Positions 1-4,987 of a stretch of DNA of 6,651 bases are shown piece after piece. The notes under the pieces were generated by a model, which saw nothing but the letters and a program-made list of their open reading frames with translations, did not search any database and was not told where the DNA came from. Position numbers and translations under genes: made by a program. This DNA comes from an uncultured Collinsella sp. GTDB lineage: Bacteria; Actinomycetota; Coriobacteriia; Coriobacteriales; Coriobacteriaceae. Each line of letters begins with the position of its first letter. Position 1 is the stretch's first letter. The stretch spans positions 1 to 6,651 of the forward strand of contig CAKUGA010000060.1 of NCBI GenBank assembly GCA_934654515.1, given 5' to 3'.

Positions 1-401
1 AAAGCCCGCTGGTGCGCGGCTTCGATGACCGCTTCTATGCCGTGCATTCGCGCAATACCGATGTGCGCCGCGAGGACGTAGAGGCCGAGCCGCAGCTCGA
101 GGTCGTAGCCGTGTCCGACGAGGTTGGACTGTACATCGTCAAGTCGGTCGACAGCCGCCGCTTCTTTGTCTTTGGCCACCCCGAGTACGACACCGACACG
201 CTGCGTCTGGAGTACGAGCGCGACGTGAAGCGCGGGCTCAACCCCGAGGTGCCGGCGCATTACTTCCCGGGCGACGACCCCACGGCCGAGCCGCGCAACG
301 TCTGGCGCAGCCAGGCCCAGCTGTTCTACACCAACTGGCTCAACTACTACGTCTACCAGACCACGCCCTACGACCTAGCCCGCGCCGGCGAGGAGCACTA
401 G
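1..401 (+). CDS. metA: Homoserine O-acyltransferase MetA, C-terminal part (5' end outside window)
   Basis: MetA transfers an acyl group (succinyl or acetyl) from CoA to the hydroxyl of L-homoserine, the committed step of methionine synthesis in the cytosol. Bases 3-401 encode the last 132 residues in one frame, reading SPLVRGFDDRF at the left edge. The frame is open to the edge, so the GTG at 12 is internal and not a start. Visible family signatures are GHPEYD at visible residues 58-63, carrying the catalytic His and Glu (H235/E237 in E. coli MetA), and the C-terminal blocks YFPGDDP, WRSQAQLFYTNWLNYYVYQ and TPYDL. The 73 residues after the catalytic His match the E. coli distance (74), so the C-terminus is intact. 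The catalytic Cys and the residue that sets acetyl versus succinyl preference (position 111 in E. coli) lie upstream of the window, so the acyl donor cannot be called. The gene converges with the cyclo-ligase gene. Confidence 0.95.
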   Translation, partial: SPLVRGFDDRFYAVHSRNTDVRREDVEAEPQLEVVAVSDEVGLYIVKSVDSRRFFVFGHPEYDTDTLRLEYERDVKRGLNPEVPAHYFPGDDPTAEPRNVWRSQAQLFYTNWLNYYVYQTTPYDLARAGEEH

Positions 402-451
402 GCGGCTGCGATGCCGTGGCCGTGGCTGCTGCCGTGGCTGTAGCGCGCGAC

Positions 452-574
452 GAGCGTGGAAAATCGGACACACGAGAGTGGAAAATCGGACGTTCACAAG
501 ATGAGGGTGGAAAATATCCCACTTTTGGCTCGATAAGGGGCTCAAAGTGGGAGATTATCCACTCTCATTTTGTG
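452..574. repeat. Structured intergenic repeat element, copy 1 (GTGGAWAAT boxes with central hairpin)
   Basis: Three forward boxes of the form GAGNGTGGAAAAT begin at 452, 474 and 503 (spacing 22 and 29). An inverted box CCACTCTC begins at 559, 56 bases after the third. The third and fourth boxes form a long hairpin: 495-525 pairs with 544-574, 27 of 31 positions complementary before counting wobble pairs. It includes a perfect 9-bp inner stem (517-525 with 544-552) and an 18-base loop. The first two boxes continue with AAAATCGGAC. The same architecture with the same spacings recurs at 4531-4680. A fifth, outer inverted box is expected near 588 but only a weak trace is seen there, running into the 3' end of the cyclo-ligase gene. 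I do not recognise a named family. It may be a mobile hairpin element or a protein-binding array. Confidence 0.75.
495..574. terminator. Hairpin between convergent genes, possible transcription terminator
   Basis: This is the stem-loop part of the repeat element, sitting between the metA stop (401) and the cyclo-ligase stop (594). On the plus strand the right arm ends in CTCTCATTTT, a short T tract that could end metA transcription. On the minus strand there is no real T run, so any stop there would be imperfect. The terminator role is inferred from position and structure. The second copy of the element lies between divergent genes, so termination may not be the family's general function. Confidence 0.45.
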
Positions 575-593
575 GGGTGCGATACGACGGAAT

Positions 594-1190
594 TTAGGCG
601 CTGATGATGTTGGGTAGCGGCAGGTCGTGGGCGTCGGTGGGGACGCGGTCGACGCACTGCTCGTCAAAGGCGATACCGATGATTTGGCACGATGCCGAGA
701 GCGTGGGCAGGTAGCGGTCATAGCAGCCGCCGCCGTAACCCAGACGTGCGCTGGTGCGATCGAAGGCTACGAGCGGCACAACGACCATGTCGAGTGCCTC
801 GGCAGGCACGATAGGGAAGCGGTCGCTGTCGATGTCCATGGCAGCAAAGGCTCGCGTGGGGTGAGCGATGAGCGGAGCAGTGCCGACGTCGCCGGCGGCG
901 ACTACTCGCATGCACATGCGCTGGCTACAAGCCGCAGCGTCGGCTGCCGAGAGCATGCACGGATAGGCTACGCGCCAGCCGCGGTCGGCGGCAGCGATGG
1001 CAAAAGCGGCAGGATCAACCTCGGAGCCCATGGCGGCATAGACGGCAACGGTGCGCGGGGCTTCGGAGCCCATGCGCTCCAACATCTCAACAAGCCGCGC
1101 GCAGACATCGGCAGACTTCGCCGCCCGCACATCCGGTTCAATAGCATCGCGCCGAGCAATCACCGCCCGCCGCATTTCGGCCTTATCCAT
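594..1190 (-). CDS. ygfA: 5-formyltetrahydrofolate cyclo-ligase (5,10-methenyl-THF synthetase)
   Basis: The enzyme uses ATP to convert 5-formyl-THF to 5,10-methenyl-THF in the cytosol, returning a storage or inhibitory folate to the one-carbon pool. The 198-residue product has the usual family length. Signatures in order are an N-terminal basic helix (KAEMRRAVIARR, residues 3-14), GSEVDP at 55-60, the strand VVVPLVAFD at 136-144, and the nucleotide/substrate loop GYGGGCYDRYLP at 151-162 (family form GxGxGxYDR). The family often has Phe where Cys156 stands here, a mild variation. The ATG at 1190 is chosen because the minus strand carries GGAAGAAGG 8 bases upstream and the N-terminus fits the family without extension. 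The gene lies 136 bases downstream of the M16 peptidase gene on the same strand, so readthrough transcription is plausible but the gap holds hairpins. It ends convergently with metA. Confidence 0.95.
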   Translation of the reverse strand: MDKAEMRRAVIARRDAIEPDVRAAKSADVCARLVEMLERMGSEAPRTVAVYAAMGSEVDPAAFAIAAADRGWRVAYPCMLSAADAAACSQRMCMRVVAAGDVGTAPLIAHPTRAFAAMDIDSDRFPIVPAEALDMVVVPLVAFDRTSARLGYGGGCYDRYLPTLSASCQIIGIAFDEQCVDRVPTDAHDLPLPNIISA

Positions 1191-1198
1191 CCAACCTG

Positions 1199-1207
1199 CC
1201 TTCTTCC
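1199..1207 (-). promoter_or_regulatory. Ribosome binding site of the cyclo-ligase gene
   Basis: The minus strand reads GGAAGAAGG followed by 8 bases and then ATG at 1190. The AGAAGG core is a good purine-rich match at normal spacing and supports this start codon. Confidence 0.65.
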
Positions 1208-1246
1208 AAACCTACCAAAAAGGGACAGGTTTATTTTGGCAGGTTT
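1208..1246. repeat. REP-like hairpin 1 (GGGACAGG in loop, plus strand)
   Basis: Arms 1208-1220 (AAACCTACCAAAA) and 1234-1246 (TTTTGGCAGGTTT) are complementary at 12 of 13 positions. They enclose a 13-base loop, 1221-1233, containing GGGACAGG. The loop word matches, in opposite orientation, the loop of the second hairpin at 1283-1307. The GGGACAGG/CCTGTCCC word is, from memory, typical of REP elements tied to Y1 (REP-associated) transposases in many bacteria. No such transposase is in this window. Confidence 0.65.
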
Positions 1247-1282
1247 TATCTGGGCAAACGCGAAAGATTCGGCCCAAATCAT

Positions 1283-1307
1283 CACAAAGGTGCCTGTCCC
1301 CTTTGTG
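1283..1307. repeat. REP-like hairpin 2 (GGGACAGG in loop region, minus strand)
   Basis: Arms 1283-1290 (CACAAAGG) and 1300-1307 (CCTTTGTG) form a perfect 8-bp stem around a 9-base loop (TGCCTGTCC). Read on the minus strand the segment contains GGGGACAGGCACC, the mirror partner of the word in hairpin 1. With hairpin 1 it forms an inverted REP pair (REPIN-like) filling the gap between the peptidase and cyclo-ligase genes. It is not followed by a T run on the minus strand, so it is not a standard terminator. Confidence 0.7.
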
Positions 1308-1326
1308 GTGGTTTTGGTTACTGCGG

Positions 1327-4300
1327 CTAGGCCAGCAGGTCGATGACGTTGAAGCCGGCGTTGCTCTTGGCGACAACGTCGCGGCCGCCGAAGACGCAGG
1401 TCGGCGACTCGGCTGCGATGCGCGTCACGTCGGCGCCGAGCGAGCGCAGCTCAGCGGGCGTGGCTGCGAGCATCTGGGCGCGACGCTCCTCACGTGCGTG
1501 CGGATCGAGTCCGGCCAGGTAGGTCGTGTTGCGGCGCTTGGTGAGCGCGTACGGCTTCACGGGCGCGTCCATGCCGCTTACGCAGCTCACGATAAAGCCC
1601 TCAAAGGCGGCCTCGTCGGGCTCAAAGCTGCCGAGCCATGCGCCCGCGCGCTCCACGCGCTCAATCGAGGGGTCGATCGCCGGGTCGCGGTAGGTGTAGA
1701 ACGCCGTCTGGCGCTCGCCGGCCGCGCGGAAACCGCAGCCGTACGCGCCGCCCTTTACGCGAATCTCATTCCACAGGTAGTCGTAGGAAAGCGCGTTGGC
1801 AGCCACGGCCCAGGCGCCCGTCACGTCAATGCCCAGACGGCGCGGGTCGCAGGCGCACGCCGCAAAGCAGATATCGCTGGGGATCACAAAGGCCTCGTGG
1901 CGGTCGCACGGCGCCGGGACCACGAGCGCGTCGCGGCCGGCACCAGCGCCATCGCCAACGCCCGCGCCCAGCCCCAGATCCCCCGCAGCATCCCAGTACG
2001 CATCAAAGTCCGCATCGCCGCCGGTAAAGCTCGCCAGGCAGCCATCAGCCACAAAGATGCGCTCCGCCAGCTGGGCAAGCTTGGCACGCAGGCCATCCAG
2101 GCGCTCGTCAAAGTGCTCGAGCAGATCGCGCAGGAACAGGTAGAAGTCCACGCCCGAGAGCTGCTCACGCACCACGGCCGAAGGCGAGCTGTAGCTCATC
2201 GCGCGGCCCAGCGCCGCCGAGTGGCCGTTGTTGATAAAGCCCTGCTCAAGGCCAATGCGAATTTGCGTGAGCACATCGCGCACGCGGTCCGCGTCGGCGT
2301 CTGCCAAAAGCGTGCTCGACCACACCTCGCGCGGCAGGCTCGCCAGCGCATCGATCTTCTCGGACAGGGCGCCGGCGCTCACCAGCAGGTAGGGGCGCAC
2401 GCCGTCCACGTCGGGCTGCGTCATGACCTCGGTCGTAAAGCTCAAAAAGCCCAGCTTGCCGGCGAGCAAGTTGTCGAGTTCCTCGGCCGAATGCTCGCGC
2501 GTGGGCAGCTGCTTGAGCAGGCGGCAGAGCAGCGTCACATAGGGCAGGTCCTCAAACGCGACGCAGCTCAGGTCGAAATACTGCATGGCGTAGGCCAAGC
2601 GGTTGGTGGGGATGCCGTGGCGCAGGCAGGGGATGGGTGCTGTCGTGTCCACGACGAGCGGCGGCTCGGGGCGCGCCTCGCCAATGTCGGACACGCGCAG
2701 GCGCGGCAGCGTGGCCTTGGCCTCGGGCGTGTCCTCGGCCTCCTGTGCGGCACGCAGCGCGGCCGTGCGCTCGACCACATCGGCCAGCTCGGCGTCGGTC
2801 ATGGCGTCGCGGTTGGCGGCAAGCTTCGCAGCCTCGGCGCTCTCCGCACCCTCGGCGGCATCCACCGGCACCAGCTCGACCAGCGCCATGTGGTCGTTCT
2901 CCAGCACCAGCTCGCGCAGCAGGTCCTCAAAGTAGGAGCCGTCCAGCTCGCCGCGTAGCTCCTCGTACACCGGACCGTACTTGAGCGCCAGCGTCGCGGC
3001 GTCGTCATCGTAGAGCCACGTACTCAGCGCGTCGCACGCAATGGCCACGCCGTCGGCGATGCCATAGTCGCGCTGGCGCAGGTCGTACTCGTTGCTGCTG
3101 ATGATGGCCTCCAGGCGCTCGCGCGGAACGCCGTGCTCGCACAGGTCGCGGCAGGCGTCCTGGAACACGCGGCGCAGCTCGCGCGCCACGTCGGGCTGGG
3201 CATTTTGCAGCATGATGAGCTCATAGGGCTGCAGGCACTCGGCCGCGGTGTAGCTCACCACGTTGCCGCCCAGGCCTGCTGCCAGAATAGCCTTTTTAAC
3301 CGGCGCCTCGTTGGACCCCAGCAGCGCCTCGAACAGGATATCCGCCGCGATCGTGCGCTTGCGATCGAGCGCGCTGCCCAGCACCAGACCCAGGCCCACC
3401 AGGGCGTTCTCGGGTGTAGTGGCCATCTCGACGCGCTTGTACTCGCAGGTCACGGGCGTCTGCACGCCCAGCGGATTGGGCGCCAGCGTGGACGGGGCCT
3501 CGCCGGCGGCAACGGCTGCGTCCATGCGGCGGCTTGCGGCACTCGGCTGCGACAGATAACGCTCGTCCAAAAAGGCCAGTGCGCGGTCCACGTCCAGGTC
3601 GCCGTAGAGCGTGATGTAGGAGTTGGAGGGGTTGTAGTGGCGCGCGTGCGTGTCCAGGAACTGCTCGTAGGTGAGCGCGGGAATCGCGCGCGGGTCGCCG
3701 CCGCTTTCGTGCGCATAGGCGGTGTCGGGATAGAGCGCGGCGTTGACGGCGTCGTCCAGCACGCTCATGGGGTCGGACAGCGCACCCTTCATCTCGTTGA
3801 ACACCACGCCGTTGTAGCGCAGCGTGCCCGCGCGCAGGTCCTGGGGGCAGGCGTCGTCGGCGTCGCCCTCGCAGCCCTCACCCTCCGGCAGGTCCAGCTC
3901 GTAGTGCCAGCCCTCCTGCTCAAAAATGGTGGGCTTGGTGTAGATGGCCGGGTTGAACACCGCGTCCAGGTACACGTCCATCAGGTTGTACAGATCCTGC
4001 TCGTTGGTGGTGGCGACGGGGTAGATGGTCTTGTCGGGGTAGGTCATGGCGTTGAGGAACGTTTGCATGGAGCTCTTGATCAGGTCGACAAACGGCTCCT
4101 TGACGGGGAACTTGGCCGATCCGCACAGCACCGAGTGCTCAAGAATATGGAACACGCCGGTGGAATCGGCCGGCGGCGTCTTAAAGCCAATGGCGAAGGC
4201 CTTGTTCTCGTCGTCGCACGCCAGGTACAGCAGGCGCGCGCCCGAGGCGGTGTGGCGCAGCACGTAGGCGTCCGAGTCGAGCTCGGGCACGGTCTCGCAG

Positions 4301-4386
4301 CGCTCGACGGTAAAGCCGTGACAAGTAGTACCGGGAACCAGCAGCGCGGCAGCCGCAGCGCGCGGATCGGTTGAAGAAATGGACAT
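1327..4386 (-). CDS. M16C-family zinc metallopeptidase (PreP / insulinase-like)
   Basis: This is a large clam-shell peptidase that by family degrades unstructured oligopeptides inside a closed chamber. No signal peptide is seen, so it is probably cytosolic. The 1019 residues match PreP-type proteins (about 970-1040). The inverted zinc motif HILEH lies at 80-84 (zinc ligands H80 and H84, catalytic base E83). The distal zinc ligand is most likely E198 in GVVFNEMKG. The C-terminal half carries RVKGGAYG with R876 and Y882, the same six-residue spacing as the substrate-binding Arg/Tyr pair of PreP, so both half-sites are intact. Approximate layout: catalytic M16 domain 20-270, second M16 domain to about 470, M16C-associated hinge about 500-760, and C-terminal domain 810-1019 after a Gly/Ala/Asp-rich linker at 802-817. 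An acidic insert lies at 167-182. The ATG at 4386 is chosen over the longer open frame (to 4698) because of a strong RBS, and because the extension would run through the 5' hairpins and repeat element. Confidence 0.93.
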   Translation of the reverse strand: MSISSTDPRAAAAALLVPGTTCHGFTVERCETVPELDSDAYVLRHTASGARLLYLACDDENKAFAIGFKTPPADSTGVFHILEHSVLCGSAKFPVKEPFVDLIKSSMQTFLNAMTYPDKTIYPVATTNEQDLYNLMDVYLDAVFNPAIYTKPTIFEQEGWHYELDLPEGEGCEGDADDACPQDLRAGTLRYNGVVFNEMKGALSDPMSVLDDAVNAALYPDTAYAHESGGDPRAIPALTYEQFLDTHARHYNPSNSYITLYGDLDVDRALAFLDERYLSQPSAASRRMDAAVAAGEAPSTLAPNPLGVQTPVTCEYKRVEMATTPENALVGLGLVLGSALDRKRTIAADILFEALLGSNEAPVKKAILAAGLGGNVVSYTAAECLQPYELIMLQNAQPDVARELRRVFQDACRDLCEHGVPRERLEAIISSNEYDLRQRDYGIADGVAIACDALSTWLYDDDAATLALKYGPVYEELRGELDGSYFEDLLRELVLENDHMALVELVPVDAAEGAESAEAAKLAANRDAMTDAELADVVERTAALRAAQEAEDTPEAKATLPRLRVSDIGEARPEPPLVVDTTAPIPCLRHGIPTNRLAYAMQYFDLSCVAFEDLPYVTLLCRLLKQLPTREHSAEELDNLLAGKLGFLSFTTEVMTQPDVDGVRPYLLVSAGALSEKIDALASLPREVWSSTLLADADADRVRDVLTQIRIGLEQGFINNGHSAALGRAMSYSSPSAVVREQLSGVDFYLFLRDLLEHFDERLDGLRAKLAQLAERIFVADGCLASFTGGDADFDAYWDAAGDLGLGAGVGDGAGAGRDALVVPAPCDRHEAFVIPSDICFAACACDPRRLGIDVTGAWAVAANALSYDYLWNEIRVKGGAYGCGFRAAGERQTAFYTYRDPAIDPSIERVERAGAWLGSFEPDEAAFEGFIVSCVSGMDAPVKPYALTKRRNTTYLAGLDPHAREERRAQMLAATPAELRSLGADVTRIAAESPTCVFGGRDVVAKSNAGFNVIDLLA

Positions 4387-4392
4387 ATGCAG

Positions 4393-4400
4393 TCTCCTTT
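4393..4400 (-). promoter_or_regulatory. Ribosome binding site of the M16 peptidase gene
   Basis: The minus strand reads AAAGGAGA, with GGAG 7 bases before the ATG at 4386. This near-ideal Shine-Dalgarno decides the start against the much longer open frame that continues upstream. Confidence 0.85.
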
Positions 4401-4402
4401 GA

Positions 4403-4418
4403 CGCCCCAGCGGGGGCG
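4403..4418 (-). other. Small GC-rich stem-loop just upstream of the peptidase RBS
   Basis: CGCCCC (4403-4408) and GGGGCG (4413-4418) form a perfect 6-bp stem with a 4-base loop. It ends only 2 bases from the RBS block, so in the leader RNA it could affect ribosome access or mRNA stability. The regulatory role is inference. Confidence 0.5.
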
Positions 4419-4438
4419 AATCGAGTCGAATCCCCGAG

Positions 4439-4444
4439 AGTATA
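4439..4444 (-). promoter_or_regulatory. Candidate -10 box of the M16 peptidase promoter
   Basis: The minus strand reads TATACT, 5 of 6 to TATAAT, about 50 bases upstream of the start codon. No convincing -35 box is found at 16-18 bases, so this is a tentative call. It would give a leader of about 45 bases containing the small stem-loop and the RBS. Confidence 0.4.
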
Positions 4445-4530
4445 CCCATATGGAGTGTCGGGCCTGCGACGAACTGGAGGTAATGCCGCTGGGAAGTCGA
4501 TGCATCGCCGGCCGTCCGCCCGGATCGCAC

Positions 4531-4680
4531 GAGCGTGGAAATCCGGACGGACGAGCGTGGATTTCCGGACGCCCACGGCATGAGAGTGGAAAATCGGACG
4601 GAATGGGCCGCCAAAAGCCCAAAAACCGTCCAATAATCCACTCTCATTTTCCAGCCGTCCGAAAATTCACGCTCATCCGT
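4531..4680. repeat. Structured intergenic repeat element, copy 2 (nested hairpin)
   Basis: Forward boxes GAGCGTGGAAATCC, GAGCGTGGATTTCC and GAGAGTGGAAAATC begin at 4531, 4553 and 4582 (spacing 22 and 29). Inverted boxes begin at 4638 and 4667, 56 and then 29 bases on, so the right side mirrors the left. Two nested stems result. The outer is 4547-4571 with 4656-4680 (22 of 25). The inner is 4580-4601 with 4626-4647 (19 of 22), capped by a small stem TGGGC/GCCCA (4604-4608 with 4617-4621). It is the more complete copy of the element at 452-574. It lies in the divergent region between the peptidase and the AlbA_2 regulator, so it is not in a terminator position for either gene. Confidence 0.8.
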
Positions 4681-4690
4681 CACCCATACA

Positions 4691-4760
4691 TCTCTCATCT
4701 CTCACTCGTCTCTAAGCCGAGAGATAAAGAGATAGACGAGAGATAATCACGAGAGATAAC
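4691..4760. repeat. 70-bp direct repeat, copy A (three GAGAGATAA boxes)
   Basis: This segment is 63 of 70 identical to 4857-4926, 166 bases downstream. It starts with a pyrimidine-rich half (TCTCTCATCTCTCACTC) and continues with a purine-rich half holding GAGAGATAA at 4719, 4738 and 4751, spaced 19 and 13. Most differences between copies fall in a 10-base centre (4708-4717), while the boxes are identical. This is the pattern of a conserved operator array. It lies upstream of the candidate promoter at 4806-4834. Confidence 0.85.
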
Positions 4761-4805
4761 GGTGCTGCTAAGAGACAAATAACGAATCGAATCTTCAAAC
4801 ACTGA

Positions 4806-4834
4806 TTGTTCTACCAGCCAAAACATGTTTTAAT
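4806..4834 (+). promoter_or_regulatory. Candidate sigma-70-type promoter for the AlbA_2 regulator gene
   Basis: TTGTTC (4806-4811) and TTTAAT (4829-4834, 5 of 6 to TATAAT) are separated by exactly 17 bases in the AT-rich spacer between the two 70-bp repeats. Transcription would start near 4841, giving a leader of about 147 bases that contains all of repeat copy B. The -35 box matches only 3 of 6, so the call is moderate. Confidence 0.5.
4820..4831. promoter_or_regulatory. 12-bp perfect palindrome within the candidate promoter
   Basis: AAAACATGTTTT is a perfect palindrome overlapping the spacer and the first bases of the candidate -10 box. A dimeric regulator bound here would compete with polymerase. 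The AT-rich setting makes chance occurrence possible. Confidence 0.35.
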
Positions 4835-4856
4835 AAAGCAAATAGTAGATAGTTTA

Positions 4857-4926
4857 TCTCTCATCTCTCACTCATCTTCGAGACGAGAGATAAAGAGAAA
4901 GACGAGAGATAATTACGAGAGATAAC
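4857..4926. repeat. 70-bp direct repeat, copy B (three GAGAGATAA boxes)
   Basis: This is the second copy of the repeat at 4691-4760, with GAGAGATAA at 4885, 4904 and 4917 in the same 19/13 spacing. It is preceded by an inverted box TTATCTCTC at 4854-4862 and followed by a partial GAGAGACGAGAGAAG. It sits downstream of the candidate promoter and 61 bases before the regulator's start codon, where a bound protein could block initiation or elongation. In RNA the pyrimidine and purine halves could pair imperfectly. Confidence 0.85.
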
Positions 4927-4974
4927 TGAGAGACGAGAGAAGCCCATTGGGACACTCGCCGCGGAGTCGAGACG

Positions 4975-4980
4975 AAAGGG
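4975..4980 (+). promoter_or_regulatory. Ribosome binding site of the AlbA_2 regulator gene
   Basis: AAAGGG lies 7 bases before the ATG at 4988. It is a moderate Shine-Dalgarno match at normal spacing and supports this start. Confidence 0.6.
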
Positions 4981-4987
4981 CATTCAG

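Noticed and set aside
412..441. Tandem GCCGTGGC/GCCGTGGCTG repeats just after metA
   Set aside because: They are short GC-rich low-complexity DNA with no clear structure or neighbouring function, and probably replication slippage.
416..604. Short open frame of 62 codons after metA
   Set aside because: It reads through the structured repeat element and has no ribosome binding site, so it is most likely non-coding.
627..1346. 239-codon plus-strand open frame over the cyclo-ligase gene
   Set aside because: It is antisense to a clear cyclo-ligase with the GYGGGCYDRY signature and runs on through the REP-like hairpins. It has no independent support.
1051..2958. 635-codon plus-strand open frame opposite the peptidase gene
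   Set aside because: It runs antisense to the well-supported M16C gene and cyclo-ligase 5' end. Its translation is a low-complexity Arg/Ala/Gly/Val mix with no family motif, typical of shadow frames in GC-rich DNA.
3133..4374. 413-codon plus-strand open frame opposite the peptidase N-terminal half
   Set aside because: It covers the region encoding HILEH and other conserved M16 motifs on the minus strand. The translation is repetitive and shows no recognisable domain.
4446..4453. CCATATGG palindrome next to the peptidase -10 candidate
   Set aside because: It is only 8 bp with no extension on either side, so chance is a sufficient explanation.
4387..4698. Possible 104-residue N-terminal extension of the M16 peptidase
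   Set aside because: It would cross the RBS, candidate promoter and nested hairpin element and has no resemblance to a peptidase domain. The ATG at 4386 has a near-ideal Shine-Dalgarno.
4691..4926. CRISPR-like array
   Set aside because: There are only two 70-bp repeats with one 96-base spacer, the boxes inside have unequal spacing (19 and 13), and no cas genes are present. An operator array fits better.
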